NCBI GenBank assembly: GCA_949316235.1
Contig: OX438744.1
Coordinates: forward strand, 35,398,778 to 35,462,777
Direction of reading: 5' to 3'
DNA from: Oegoconia quadripuncta
Lineage: Eukaryota > Arthropoda > Insecta > Lepidoptera > Autostichidae
Length of the DNA: 64,000 nt
Part shown: positions 10,741 through 22,748 of the stretch, in pieces
Position numbering within the stretch: the first letter of the stretch is position 1
Layout: each line of letters begins with the position of its first letter
The notes under the pieces: model-generated
The model's input: the letters and a program-made list of their open reading frames with translations, nothing else
Database searches by the model: none
What the model was told of the DNA's origin: nothing
Translations under genes and position numbers: made by a program

Positions 10741-11424
10741 TAAGTCGTTTGTCTATCAACTGCAGAAAAAACATAAGAATTGCTAAAATTATGACTTGTC
10801 AAGAATAAAAAAGTAAAGTCCATCCATTTCTATGATATAATATAGTAAAGGTATTTCCCCCACGATCAATAAAAATGTCTTGCTGTGTTTGTCACTAAAT
10901 ATCATGATTTACTGTGATCTCTAGACTATTTAATGGCATTAAATTTTGACAGATGTAAAAACTATGACCAGTAGTAAAGCCGGTGCGTGGGTGGTCCCCC
11001 ACGACGCGAATCTTGCTATTCAACGAAGTGTTACCATCTTTCAAAAACTCACTAAAAACTTGTTAGCAACTCGTCTTATTTTTCATATAATTATCACCAT
11101 TTGTTTAGGTAGCATTCAATCCCTTTTCTTTCTAAATTATATAAAAAAAAAACTACAAACACTATAAATCATCTGCTCATTGAATACTTTATTGATCATA
11201 AAAAAATCGGTGATCGTATGAAACCCACTGAACTCGTTTCTATCCTCCTAATTTCTTTAAAATGCCTTTCACTATTCAATGAACTTTATATACGCAAGCA
11301 AGATTTTTTTGGAAAAGTATCCTATCATCATTGAATTACAGGTTAATCTCTAGTTGTTATCTCGTTATGTAAACAACCTATTGATTGGCAATTCGATAAA
11401 ACTAGAATATTGACTAAATTGGCT
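10741..11424. other. Non-coding, nothing recognised
   Basis: AT-rich. A 73-codon frame at 10946-11167 (plus) is without motif. Confidence 0.45.
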
Positions 11425-11498
11425 TGTAGGACCACTCACAAGGTGGACGGATCTGTGGAGGCCTATGTGCAACAGTGGGTGTCCTGTCCTGATGATCC
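11425..11498 (+). mobile_element. LINE 3' terminal fragment (QQWTS type)
   Basis: TGGAGGCCTATGTGCAACAG then TGGGTGTCCTGT and a GATGAT end match the terminal codons and tail of the 7466-7778 lineage. Confidence 0.55.
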
Positions 11499-14400
11499 TG
11501 TCCTTCTGGGCAACACCCCGTCTTTGACCTTCCAAATACATCGCAACACAAACCGTTCCCTTTCCGTACTTATATAAATGACTAAATTTCTGTTGATAAA
11601 GAGTGCCTTATTATGGGCTTTTTCACGATGAAAGTAGTTATGTACTTCTTCAGAACCCAGGGTAGGTACCTCTTTACCAAATTTCAATATGATCGAATCA
11701 CAAGCTTATATAGGCGTGAAAGTAGGACAGACAAACTTTCGCACTCATAATTTTAGGACGGAAGAACTGTTATTTCATTTATTTCTGCGTTTCGCTGTCT
11801 TCTCTCTCTTGGAGAGACCTGAAGTAGTAATCAATTGCTATGTAGGGATTCACATCATGCAAATTGGATAGCTAAATGATTTGCCTATGTTGTTGAGAGA
11901 ATTTTAGTCTACAAAATGATAGCGCGTTTTGAAAACGTACAGCGCCATCTAGCAATGAATTTAACTTTTGAAATGACGAACATTCGCACCGTAAAACAGA
12001 AATCAGAGTAAATTCGTAAAGAAGTAACAGATTGAATAAGTTATGAAAGCGATGTAGAAAATGCTAGAACATTGTAAAATATTCCGATCGGAAACTACCT
12101 TCATTGCTTGTTAAATTTAACAGCGAGTAGCGGATGAGTATTTGGTCCGTGGTAGTGACACAAAAGGATAGCAAAGGGAAACGGGACACGGAGTGTAAAA
12201 AACATTTTAATTAGATGTAAAATACGATGTTCAGGCATTAAAGAGTAGTTTTAAATTATTGTATTAATAACTGCAAATCTATCTATTAAATTAAACGTCC
12301 AGTCAACTTTCTTTATTTTTTTATTCGCTCGATTTGAATTAATTAATTATCTTAATTTTGTACACAAAATTGTTACACAAATATGCATTGTATATAAAAT
12401 GTAAAAAGGCGAGCATAACTCCGATAGAGTTTTTAATTAAGTGGAGATATCTCTACATTTATTTGAGTTTAATAACGACTACCTAAAATATAACAAACTT
12501 TATAACATTGAGTTTGTGCGCACAATATGATTTATTAGTTTCAAAATGAGAAATTTGTCTCTAGTCCTCCGTACCGCACAAGGATGGGGGACCAACTAAC
12601 AATGAGAGCTTCACAAGCTGGTTATGCTAAACAAAGTTCTTTAGGCAAAAATGACACAAATCTCATAATAACCCAAATAATTGACCAAAAAACTCACCCC
12701 TCATTCTATTATATTCCATAACGCCCCGGCTATTAGTTAAGCATTATCCTACGCTGGCAACACTAATCGCTCGTTATCGTTTTCCGGTGGGGTTGCCCAC
12801 TTATGGGCTATTGAGAACGAAGGCGAAATCATTAGGGGAACAATTAGAATTTTCTTTCCATTGAATTTAGTACTATATGAGGATTAAGATCTGGGATATT
12901 TATTTATATTTATTTATTTACTACATCTACTTATAGAACAAGTAAATATATTACCAACATTATGTACACAAATTAGTAGTAAGATAAATAGACAGCGCTA
13001 GATATAGCAATGTAGCTATACTAGTTTAGATTTGACGACATTTTATTACTTATCTCAAATTCTATTCTAATTAATAAGTATGACAAACTCATTTAGAATC
13101 CAATGGCCTTGTGTTGAACAAAGATTAAAGAAAATTCTTAATTCAAATCGAGCCAATAAAACGCGTTAATTCGTTACAAACACTGGCCATAATGATACGA
13201 AATCCAGTTGAGACAATTAAAAATCGAACTTTGGATTCCATTTTTAAATTCCTCCCGACGATTGGCTCAACAGTGATTCTCAGGGATGTAATGGGTAATA
13301 TTATATGGAATGAGCTTTTTTACAGCTAAACCGATCGCGAGGGCAAAACTGGTTTTGGTTTCTTTTTAGTCGGTTTCATTTTTATTGTGCTTAGTTCGAG
13401 TTTTATTTCATATTATTATTATATTACGACACGTCTGAACCTTCGCCTTAAAAAGAATTTATAGTGCCTTTTTATATCCATTCAAACATTTAGGTCTTAA
13501 CTTAATTTTCAATTATCATGGAATGGTCTAGAATATGTCTTTACAAGCAAGAGCATTAGGTTTCAAGAACTTGGTTAAAAAAAAATCTAAAGTTTACAGG
13601 TTTTTAAATTACAGAGTACGTATGTAGTTCGTTCCAGTGCAAGGCCAGGAAACAATAAGTCATAAAAGGAGTTTTCACAGCACCGGAGCACTCGTAATGA
13701 GTTCCCCAATACAGCCTCTCGACCTAATGGACCTGACCGAGGTCGACTTATAGAACGAAAGAAAAAAAAACCACATTTAAAAGCTATGGCAGTCCGCCGT
13801 AAAATTAAAAAGACAAATTATTGGACGTCTTCGTGGAAGCCAGCCTTTGTTATCTCACAAGTGTTTTTCGAGTTCTGTTTGTCTTTCCACCCGCTCTCTC
13901 GCGTGAGAACATCATTCATTCATCTCTGTCTATCTTGTTAGCGCGCAGGGCGTTCTTACAGGGCGTATCTGACGCTTCCACGGTTACGTAATTTTGACAC
14001 TTTCAGCTTTCATAACAAGGTTCCTTCTTGTGCATAGAGGCGTTGTGTGCAGGTTATCGAGACAAATCCTTTAAGGGCGTAACTGAGTCCCGTCGTGTAG
14101 CGTGATATCGATTTATAGTTTATGGAATAAGCGTTCATTTCGCTTAATTGGCGCCCGACCGATACCTCGCTCGTTTCGTTACGGTGAAATTTTTTCTTTA
14201 TATTAACATCGCATCAATCGAAAAGGAATCTGGTCCAAATTACGATCGTCGTAAGGTTTGTATTTGTTTGTGCTAGTTTGAATTTTAGGTGCATTAGCAT
14301 AATGATGATCGTTCGTTTGATGGAGCAGGTGTTGGTTGTATCGGTTTATGCTCAGTTTTTATAACAAAATCTCGTTATGTTATAAAAAGAGTGAATATTG

Positions 14401-14888
14401 TTATAACTTTATGAGATTACGCGCGAGATGGAATTGGGTTTCGATAATTATTCGAAAATCGAAATACCAAGACAATTTTTTCTTTTTTTATCGTAAAAGA
14501 AATATAATATCGTATCACTTCTTGACTAATTTTTATTCATTTTTTATTGGTTTGATTGTGACATGTTGAGTTTTAATTTGATGGCTTTAATTAAATGCTT
14601 TTATATATTAGTGCGTATACAGTAAAAGTAGCATGAAATTAGAAATTTATGACATTAGTCAGATAGCGATCGACACTGAGTGTTATGGAAGAGGTTGACG
14701 ACCTGTACAGCTGCCATGTCATTGGCCAGGAAGGAAAACACGCCTAAAAACCGACCAATAATCTTATCTCCCGTCCCAGTCGTTACCTAGGTATAACGTG
14801 ATCCATAACTTCAGGTGTTTATGTCGCCTTGGTAGTTATTTCTGGGTACCAACGCTTGGATTGAATAATAAGAAAAATTACATAGTTC
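11499..14888. other. Long non-coding stretch, nothing firmly recognised
   Basis: About 3.4 kb with low repeat content, a candidate for unique intronic DNA. It holds a short TTTA-rich run at 12900-12925. A GC-richer block at about 13870-14200 (for example CCACCCGCTCTCTCGCGTGA, GTTAGCGCGCAGGGCG) stands out in composition but has no recognisable element or gene. Confidence 0.45.
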
Positions 14889-15057
14889 GAAGACCTGAAG
14901 GCCGTTGGGGCATTAGGATTCTAAAGTGGAAACCACGCACTGGCAAGCGCTAATGAAGGTCGCGACTCGCTGGGCTGGCCGCTTCCAACCGGTAACCTGG
15001 AAATCTATGGGGAGACCTGTGTTTACTGGCGGGCGTCCTATTACTTGTATTATGATG
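14889..15057 (+). mobile_element. LINE 3' terminal fragment (QQWTS type)
   Basis: GGAAACCACGCACTGGCAAG, GGCCGCTTCCAACCGGTAAC and a TATTATGATGAATAA end are a diverged, frame-broken copy of the 7466-7778 lineage. The last 170 bp is retained. Confidence 0.65.
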
Positions 15058-15711
15058 AATAAATTTGCATTAGCTACATTTGTTTTCTAATATCGTTAAT
15101 AACAGTCTGAAACACTCATTGGCTGAGTGCTGATACTGGAACGGTTTTTGGAACTAAATTCTGTGCGATAATTTGAGGAAATCCTCCAACAAAAGTGCTG
15201 GCGCGACCGACAGATCTTAGATTCAGTAAGTGGAAGTATCAATGGGTAGCGAATATCTCGGAACCACCTGTCGACGAGCATGCCTGAAAAGACATTCTAC
15301 TAAGACATTATCGTAACGAAGCAATTGCATTCATATTTTACTGTTATTTCCTCAATTTTTTAGTTGTCTTAGACACTGCTAAAATCAGTATATCAGTCAT
15401 TTTAACTCTACGCCTTGGCAAACCTCAAGAATCAAAGTAAATATGTAAATTTTAAATATTTGCCGAGTTAAATCAATGGTGACAGGACAGACAACTTCAC
15501 CAGTGGCAAATATTTGGCCAAGGTGTTGTACAACTCTGTGTGGTTTCCAACAGGACACATGCCATGGTGAAAGGTGCAAAGGCCACGATTAAGAGATGTT
15601 TGTGGTACCATCCCATTCCTGTTTTTGTGTGTCGTTGAGGAGCACGGGCTTCATTACACAGGCCCAGTGGCGGTTAGTGAATTTGGGTCAGATTGGCTAC
15701 TTGAGTCAGTA
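15058..15711. other. Non-coding, nothing recognised
   Basis: Frames at 15096-15281 and 15397-15579 (minus) show no motif. No repeat was identified. Confidence 0.4.
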
Positions 15712-16045
15712 TTTTGGCCACAATCTCACCTGGTGGAAAGTGACGATACAGCCGAAGAAGTAAATGCTTATTCACCCTAGACTTCACCCAGACTGTATAA
15801 TTGGGGGAACACTGACGCCGCTCGGGACTTCCATACCTCAGCATTCAACATTATGAAGGAAAGAGCGAAACGCTTAATGCCAATGTTCAATGTATCCAAT
15901 AAAACACTGATAGATGTGACCTTGCGGCGGTGTTCAAGCGCAAGGCTCTGCAGTTTAGCAGTTACCGAGTCCTCACTTATGAGCCTCATGGCGCGTTTAT
16001 CCTTAGAGTCGAGCGCAGCTAGTTCAAGCAATTCCTATCAAACGA
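15712..16045 (-). pseudogene. LINE C-terminal relic (WNSLPASVFP type)
   Basis: On the minus strand an 84-codon frame (15777-16031) reads RAMRLISEDSVTAKLQSL, EHRRKV, then NIGIKRFALSFIMLNAEVWK and ASVFPQLYSLGEV. Compared with the copy at 52265-52690, the part between HRRKV and NIGIKRF is deleted. The tail block GTCACTTTCCACCAGGTGAG follows at 15725-15745. It is 5'-truncated, decayed and not functional. Confidence 0.75.
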
Positions 16046-17739
16046 TTTATTCTCGGGCCTTCTGAGTATTTCGGACATGTTTGCTAATTTACCCTAACTG
16101 TACACCCTAATTTGGAGGACTTTGAGAACTATAAATAACTTTCTTTACTTAAGAATATTTATTCTCTAAAAATATATTAATGGGGTCAAAAGAAACTTAT
16201 CAAATTAACAATGAGACTTTATACTAAAAAAAACACAACCAAATGTTTGTTTGTTGGGTACTTTGTTATCTCGCTATTTGAGCTGTAATAAATTTTAATT
16301 TGTTCATTACTTTATCACTATTAGCTTAATGATTTATTGAAAAAGTGTTCTTTAAACAAGTATTTAGGTATATTAAGTGGAAAAATCATTGGTGCTTTTA
16401 TGTTTTTAGGGTTCCGTAACTAAAAGCGTAAACACTAAGATCACTTTGTTTGTCTCTATGTTTGTCTGTCAAGACCTTTTTTGTCGGAGTACCTATATCA
16501 GACGGAAACAAATAGTATTATTTTTTAAGTACAACGCTACTTGAAATTAAAATGCATTAATAAAATACGTATTGATATTTGGACTTGACAAATTTACTTT
16601 ACACTTAATATACCTAAATAAATAAATAAAATAAATAATATTTACGTAGTAGTAACGAATCGAATATTAAATAATTACAGTTTTACAAGAATACAGGGAC
16701 ATTTTTCTATATTTCTGTCGACTTCAAAATTCCATAAATGCAATATTTATCCTCTTTAAAAATAGAATAATGTTACCTACTTCTTACTAAAATTTGCTAT
16801 CTTTACTTATAATGTACTTTATCTCCACTGACCGCCTTTTTCATCCTGTATAGGTACTCAATTAAAAAAAAAAACATGAAAAATGGCTGCGATTAGGCGC
16901 GAACTAACACGTTAAGTACGACCGCTGGGATCAACCAGTAACCATTGAGCTCTGGAAGATCAAACAACCACCTCATTTACATCCGTTGTGATTTAATAGG
17001 AGCCGGGGTGGGGGAGGTCAAGATCCTTGGTCGCACGGTGGTACATTCGTACCATGGATGGTATTGGAGAAACAAACAAAAGAAGAGCGATAACATTTGT
17101 TCGAGAACATGAGTCAACGGGTTGTAGGATTGTTTGCTCCTACGGATCGTGACGTGATTCCATTTTCGAAATTTGAAATCGAATTCGAATTGGTTTAAAA
17201 AGATTAAAAATATGAATTCAATGTTTCTCGTTGCTCATAAAATTGTGGAACAATCCAATCGTTCGTTCAAATACGTGTGTTAGAATTTTGGCTAAATAAA
17301 AACGAGGTGCCAACAATGTCTTTATTAAAACAATAAAAAAGATTTTACATCTGCTATAAATCGGGTACGCCTGGCGTGGCACGTCTCGTCAAATGGTTTG
17401 AAAGGCACCTTGACCTAAGTGCCGTTGACAAAGGTGTAATAGGACCTTTACTTCTATTTTATTTTCTTTAGGATAGGCTAGGCTTTTTGTCATTAATTTT
17501 GTTTTGTTCTTGGGAACAAAGTTTTGTTATATCTTGTTTGTGGATTGTCGTGTCGATTCATCTAGAGAAATACCATTGACGATCGTAGATTTTCGGGAAA
17601 TTTCGTGTCACGGCTAATTCTTCAGCTACGTTCTCACCCGGATTTTTATTTTGGCGGTGATTTTGTATTTTTCTTAATATTTGCTGCAATTTATATATTT
17701 CAAGTTTTGTGTGTATAATAAAAGCAGAATATTGAGTAC
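16046..17739. other. Mostly unrecognised; one dispersed-repeat fragment
   Basis: At 16405-16500 TAGGGTTCCGTAACTAAAAG followed by TTTGTCTCTATGTTTGTCTG resembles a repeat widespread in moths that begins with GGGTTCCGTACCC; 54472-54545 is another copy. An AAAT-rich run lies at 16614-16642. The rest is AT-rich without features. Confidence 0.4.
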
Positions 17740-17860
17740 ACACGACATTTATTCCAAATAGGTGGTCAGAAATATCCCGAACAATAAAAGTTTAATGCTT
17801 ACAACAACATCCACGGCTTACGTTTCGAAATTTACGGAAATGCACACGTGACAGGGGTTC
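17740..17860 (+). repeat. GGTGGTCAGAAATATCCC dispersed repeat
   Basis: ATTCCAAATAGGTGGTCAGA, AAGTTTAATGCTT and TTTCGAAATTTACGGAAATG recur, diverged, at 40139-40265 and 49960-50050 (plus) and 51425-51485 (minus). It is an interspersed family of unknown class; no coding capacity is visible. Confidence 0.6.
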
Positions 17861-17894
17861 CCATCGCCGTAAAGTCTAGTAGATGTTTTTTTGA

Positions 17895-18014
17895 TGTAAA
17901 GTCATTTAGTTGCCTTTTACGACACCCACGGGAAAAGACTTCGACCTCATCTTCACTTAACATCAGGTGTGATTGAGGTCAAGTATCAACCAGTTGTGCA
18001 TAAAAAAAAAAAAA
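17895..18014 (+). mobile_element. SINE-C 3' fragment preceded by GACACCCACGGGAA motif
   Basis: GTTGCCTTTTACGACACCCA at 17909-17928 is the reverse complement of a motif also at 37396 and 57861. From 17941 the SINE-C 3' end follows (CACTTAACATCAGGTGTG, GATTGAGGTCAAGTATC) with 13 A at the end. Confidence 0.7.
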
Positions 18015-18336
18015 CAGGTTGGTTCTATTTCTTATAAGCACAGAAACCACACAGCACTTGTAGATAAGTGAAGTATAAATGTAACAGGATTGAGCTTTAG
18101 TGTTAGAAGGCGCCGAAATCTTCAATAAAGACCAATTACACTTGCAGAAATTTCGTCGAGAATATGTTGACAATCTTACACTGTATTAAAATTACATATA
18201 TTTATTACGTATTCTTTGGTGACATAAACTAAGTCCGCAGCTCTAAAGTGCCATATACAGCGTGTATACTTAAAGAAAGGCTAAGTCAAGAATACCTAAA
18301 AAAATGATTATGATTACCCTAATCCGACGAGCATGA

Positions 18337-18427
18337 ACAACTTTATTGCGGTGGATGAAGCAAAAAGGTGTGTCAGGATCGTAGGACTTCCACATGTCTG
18401 TGGTCTCTGCCTACCCGTACAAAAAAA
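18337..18427 (+). repeat. TGTGTCAGGATCGTAG dispersed repeat
   Basis: GCGGTGGATGAAGCAAAAAG, GTGTGTCAGGATCGTAGGAC and GTGGTCTCTGCCTACCC match, in reverse orientation, 28049-28122. This is probably the 3' end of a retroelement. Confidence 0.6.
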
Positions 18428-19261
18428 CAAGATTGACGTTTTGACAACGAAAGGGGGTTATTCAGTATCGATATTTTTTACAAAAAGCATGGAATAAAAA
18501 AATGTCTTTATAATAAACTGTGACAAACTAAATATAATCTTTATTTTCCCCATTAAGATTTGTACATTACAAGTTTTAGCATTGTTATGATAAATAAGAA
18601 AAAAACAAACAAAGACAGTGCCTGAACTATCGCCAGGTCTCCACCTCCGAACTGGTCACATGACATCCACATGAGCTGTGGTAGTAGTCACATACAGTAG
18701 TAGTTTAGGATACTTACAATCATTATTTCATGGAGAATACCTGCGTGCATTTTAGAGTGGGCGTGGTTTGAGCATGTGTATATGTGGCTGTGTGTATGTA
18801 TGTATCTACTACCTATACTGCCCCCCGTATTCTAAATGGTTAATAACCGATATTCGATTTGAAATTTTTCGATAACGAATCGAATATCTACAGTCGAATT
18901 TATACGGACCCTGAACAACACCTTTCGTTATGTAACGCATTAAAGTATACACACTGTATAATGTAGCTTCTATTAACATTTCCTTAGTAACATGGCTAAG
19001 TCTTCAGCTCAAATCTCCCATAGATAACGCCGGCATCCAGATAAATGCCTTGTCGACACCCAAACGCAATAGCTTTGAGATACGGAAGCTAATATTTAAA
19101 GAATTTAACTTGGACCGCTTCTAAAGATAAATGTCAGACGTATTTAGATAAAAGTTTAAGTTATGTAAGTATGTTGTGTAAGCTGCACTCATCTTTTCTT
19201 ACGGAACTCTATCCGATTTTAACGTAAATACACGAGTACGGAAAAAATTAAGATATACGAA
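18428..19261. other. Non-coding, nothing recognised
   Basis: AT-rich DNA with short TATGTATG stretches at about 18778-18805; no gene. Confidence 0.4.
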
Positions 19262-19435
19262 TATCTTCATTTATTTCCACTAATATTTTAAATGCGAAAC
19301 TGTGTCTGTTTGTTACCTTATCACGGGTAAACCTTTGATTCATAGTATTGAAATTTGGCAGAGAGATAGTCTGGAACGTGGAGGAGATGACATGATTTCG
19401 AGCTTTCTGCGGTGCAAAGCATTAAGCCGGGGCCA
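19262..19435 (+). mobile_element. TCCACTAATATTTTAAATGCG dispersed repeat, partial
   Basis: CCACTAATATTTTAAATGCG then TGTCTGTTTGTTACCTTATC and TTGAAATTTGGCAGAGAGAT give the same module order as 10240-10465. It retains the 5' half only. Confidence 0.6.
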
Positions 19436-20353
19436 GTCCTAGACGGAAAAATCTGGAAAATAAAACACACATTCCATCCCTAGTTGGTAGAAAGTGTATC
19501 GGGTTGTTAAAAATCCTCGCGGCCGTCGACAGGCGGTTCTCTGCGCAAGCGCACAGCAATTAAACATCCCGAAATAACTGTAGTACGCGTAATTGACGAG
19601 ACCGAGCGATTTATGGGCATGCAGGGCTGCCGCCGCCATTTGGGACATTATATGTCAGAACAAAAATGGAAGTAAAAGTAAAATATATTCCTTTTGGCTT
19701 TCATAATACAGGACTTATCAACTTATTGTGTAACTCAATAGGAATGGACTCCAACGTCAACTGTCAATTTCGACCTAGGCCTCAAATATCAAATTTGACG
19801 AATGGTCCGAGATTTTTTTTGTTCAAATGGGATATTTGGTATCTGTGGCATGGAAGGTATGCAGACCATCCTATTATTTCCTTAATTAAGCAGATCCTGG
19901 GGATATTTTCGCTTTAGTCGACGACTGGTTGGTGGGTGACCAAAGAGAAGGCAATGAATACATTAAAGACAATAAGACCGCTATCCTGTGTGGATATATC
20001 ATCAAGTAATAGGCTTCTTTGTTCAATAAATTAATTATTACTTTAGCGACCTTAGCATCATCGCCTTTGTCCACACGTAAGTAATTTTATCATAAGAAAT
20101 TTTTTCACCATTGGCTGTGCAATGTGCTATTGGCGAGAATTTCTTTATATACATCCTGTTTGTATATTTTGAGTTCTGTTGTAAATACAGAATATTGTGC
20201 AGAAAAGGTCAGTGATAGTGTACAACTGAGGCATGTGTAAATAACAAGAAACCGTCTAAATCTTCCGTAAGACACTGTCACCTAACTGAAGATTAATTTA
20301 CTCACCGGAGTTATCATTACACAGGCAGAAATATCGCAAGAATACGCTGAAGA
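19436..20353. other. Non-coding, nothing recognised
   Basis: Frames at 19439-19648 (minus) and 19666-19917 (plus) lack motifs. A GC-rich patch around 19550-19640 (CTGCCGCCGCCATTTGGGAC) has no attached gene. Confidence 0.4.
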
Positions 20354-20677
20354 CGCCTCCCCACTAGGCAACATTTGTCGAGCGACATGTCCCCGGAGAT
20401 CTCGGGCGAGTTTGCCAGACTTCGCTCGACTAAACTGCCTACGTAGCATGACATCGTTTGTCGCACGCGACGGTGGAGTTAAAGTGGGATAGTTGTATAT
20501 TTCGGCCAAGCGAATGAGCAGGACAAATATTATTTCGCGCGACATAAACGTTTATCGCGCCTGTCATACGGAGCCAGATGTGAACGGAGACAAGACATCG
20601 GGCGAAAACGTGGGGAGATGTCGACCGTGTCTTTGGGGATCCATGTCGCTCGACAAATGTCGCTTAGTGGGGATGCG
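20354..20677. mobile_element. MITE with 36-bp terminal inverted repeats
   Basis: The left end 20354-20389 (CGCCTCCCCACTAGGCAACA then TTTGTCGAGCGACATG) is the reverse complement of 20642-20677 with three mismatches. The 252-bp interior is CpG-rich and non-coding. The short frames on both strands here are by-products. The target duplication is not readable, so the superfamily is open. Confidence 0.8.
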
Positions 20678-20980
20678 GGTTTACGATTACCAATAGTAGG
20701 AAGAAATAAAAAAAGAGAAATGTTGACAAACAGTATCCGCTCTAGCCGCTGTTTGTAGGCTGAGAAGGTTTCAGATCTGGCAGAGCCAGTTTATACAAAA
20801 TAAATGTCGTCTATTTTCTAATCCCAAACTACACAGACATACTAAGTATGATAACAATGTACTACAACTAAAGGCTTCCATTGTAAAAGGGGTCGCTTAA
20901 GTGAAGCAGTCACAAAGAACTATTATCGAGATGATCAGTTTCAATTTTAAATCAGCACACATCGTCAAGTAGTCTGTTTT
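20678..20980. other. Non-coding, nothing recognised
   Basis: About 300 bp of AT-rich spacer between the MITE and the nested SINE cluster. Confidence 0.4.
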
Positions 20981-21016
20981 GACGATCGATTGGTGTAGTA
21001 GGTATGAACCGGTATT

Positions 21017-21343
21017 AACCGCCTCCGGGGCTCAATGTAAACAACATTGGATTTACGGTTCAGAGGTCGCGGGTTCGATCCCCAGCGGGGTACAAGTTTA
21101 AACTCGGTTTGGTTGGTGGTAGGGCATTTTAAATGTCCGCTACCACCATCTTATCTAAATCTGCCGCCAAGCAGCAATGTTAATAGCATTGTTGTGTTCC
21201 GGTTGTCAGAGATAAGATAGCCAGTCCTCCAAATGTGTTGGGGTTTCCGGGTCAGTACGCTTTCACCTTCTACCTCATCTTCACTTAACATCAGGTGTGA
21301 TTGAGGTCAAGTACCAACCCGTTATGCATATTTAAAAAAAAAA
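21017..21343 (+). mobile_element. SINE-C copy, full length, nested
   Basis: The copy is complete from CCGCCTCCGGGGCTCAATG through the B box (GGTTCGATCCC near 21074) to the A tail. It is nested in a SINE-A head between the A and B boxes. Its relatively intact sequence fits its younger age. Confidence 0.85.
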
Positions 21344-21457
21344 CCCTGCCTTCGAAGCCCACGGAAGCGAGTACGAAACTCGTTAGCGATAAATGTTTGT
21401 ATTACTTTATTCTCGAGTCATGGATGTTTATCTGTTATCTAGTATCCATAGTACAGG

Positions 21458-21493
21458 CTTTTCCTAGTTTAGGTAGTCCTAAACTAGGAAAAG
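21458..21493. repeat. Perfect 16-bp palindrome with 4-base loop
   Basis: CTTTTCCTAGTTTAGG (21458-21473), loop TAGT, then its exact reverse complement (21478-21493). It sits where other SINE-A copies read GCTTTGCTTAGTTTGGGACT, so an inverted duplication arose inside this copy. Confidence 0.9.
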
Positions 21494-21530
21494 GTATTTA
21501 GTGTAACTGTCTGAAATATTTGTTATTTAG

Positions 21531-22072
21531 GAAAATTTCGCATAAAACCGTCAGAATAAAGACTTCAAAATCCTGACATCTCCGCAATCAACAATCTGAT
21601 TTTGATGCTTTTTATTTGGGAGGGTATAACTATTGAACTCTAGGATCCCATGTAAATTTTCTGCAAGATCTGATAATACGTAAGTAGACAACAACATTCC
21701 TCCAATTTCCATACTCGTAACTACATCAGAGGTTACATAGGTTCAGTTTGTTTAGACCTTGTTCAATATACGCGTGTTTATACATAATATATTCGGTAGT
21801 AAATCTGATAACCGCACGTTGATTGTCATGTCACATCTGGTAACATAGATTGTGGCATGTGACGCAAGCGCACACGTGCGTGAGTCTTCATTTGGTTTTG
21901 AAAGGCTTGTCTGGGCATAAAATAGTAAATACCTAACAAAATCTACGGATAAGAAGATAAACAGGTTATGATGGGAACACTCAGCCATTCTCTCCTCTAA
22001 TAAGGGTGAGGGGCGTCTGTCATCACATCCAGGGTAATAACTGATTCCCAAAAAAACTTCAAATCAGTATTT
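21531..22072. other. Non-coding, nothing recognised
   Basis: A 99-codon minus-strand frame (21752-22051) shows no domain. No repeat was found. Confidence 0.4.
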
Positions 22073-22163
22073 TTTTGACACTTACACCAATATCTAGTCC
22101 CAAACTAGGCAAAGCAGGGTGGTGCATAGATTTCAGATAACGCATAAATATTTATTTATAATT
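22073..22163 (-). mobile_element. SINE-A 3' fragment
   Basis: GACACTTACACCAATATCTA and GTCCCAAACTAGGCAAAGC are the SINE-A tail in reverse. Further on AGATAACGCATAAATATTTA keeps similarity. The head is missing. Confidence 0.65.
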
Positions 22164-22375
22164 AGTATTTACCTACCAATATCTTCACGCGCGTGGCATT
22201 CGGTTAACTGTAATTTGTTTAGTCCCGCGGGAAATACTGACATTTTCAGGATTAAAAATATTCTATATCCTTTTCCAAGGCATATTTTACCTGTGTACCA
22301 AATTTCAACTAAATTTGCTTATTCGTTTCATCGTGATTGAGCGACAAAAACATCCAAACTTAACCATAGCGGTCT
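22164..22375 (-). mobile_element. ATGCGAAAGTTT-type dispersed repeat, reverse orientation
   Basis: On the minus strand it reads AAGTTTGGATGTTTTTGTCG, CTCAATCACGATGAAACG, AGTTGAAATTTGGTACACAG and TTCCCGCGGGACTAAACAAA. This is the same module order as 10240-10465. Confidence 0.6.
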
Positions 22376-22537
22376 ATCAGTCGGAACAATTTAGCTTACA
22401 TATTATCTGATAAATAGTATAAAATTAAAAAAAAAACTAAATTTGGTCCGCGGTAGCCCTAGCTGTAAACCGATCCAGGGTAATGCTCCTGGGAGGAAAT
22501 TTTTACTCGACTTATTTATTATGCATTGTCTAAACGC

Positions 22538-22748
22538 GCACTCGTGACGCAGTCGCATTTTCAAAGTTAAGCAATGTCAGCCGCTTGGATGGGTGACCAC
22601 TATAAGCATTTTGCTAAGCCAAGTCGTTGGCTTGAAAACACTGACTGTCCCGGTGGTCACTAGTTTGACACGACCTAGACCAGGTGGTGGATTATGATCC
22701 ATATCTTCTCCTAGTGAGAGCAAGTTGTGACCCAACAGTGGATACAAA
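22538..22748 (+). mobile_element. SINE-D (5S rRNA-headed) copy
   Basis: CACTCGTGACGCAGTCGC leads into TTCAAAGTTAAGCAATGTC and CGCTTGGATGGGTGACCAC. These match the A-box and C-box region of 5S rRNA at the right spacing. A body follows (GCCAAGTCGTTGGCTTGAAA, GTGGTGGATTATGATCC, CTAGTGAGAGCAAG) and is shared with 63377-63647. Confidence 0.7.

Larger units (their letters stand above)
20981..21530 (+). mobile_element. SINE-A copy, interrupted by SINE-C
   Basis: The SINE-A head GACGATCGATTGGTGTAGTA stops at about 21016. It resumes at 21344 with CCCTGCCTTCGAAGCCCACG, GATAAATGTTTGTATTAC and GAGTCATGGATGTTTATC, ending near CTGAAATATTTGTTATT. The intervening 327 bp are a complete SINE-C, so SINE-A is the older insertion. 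Confidence 0.8.
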
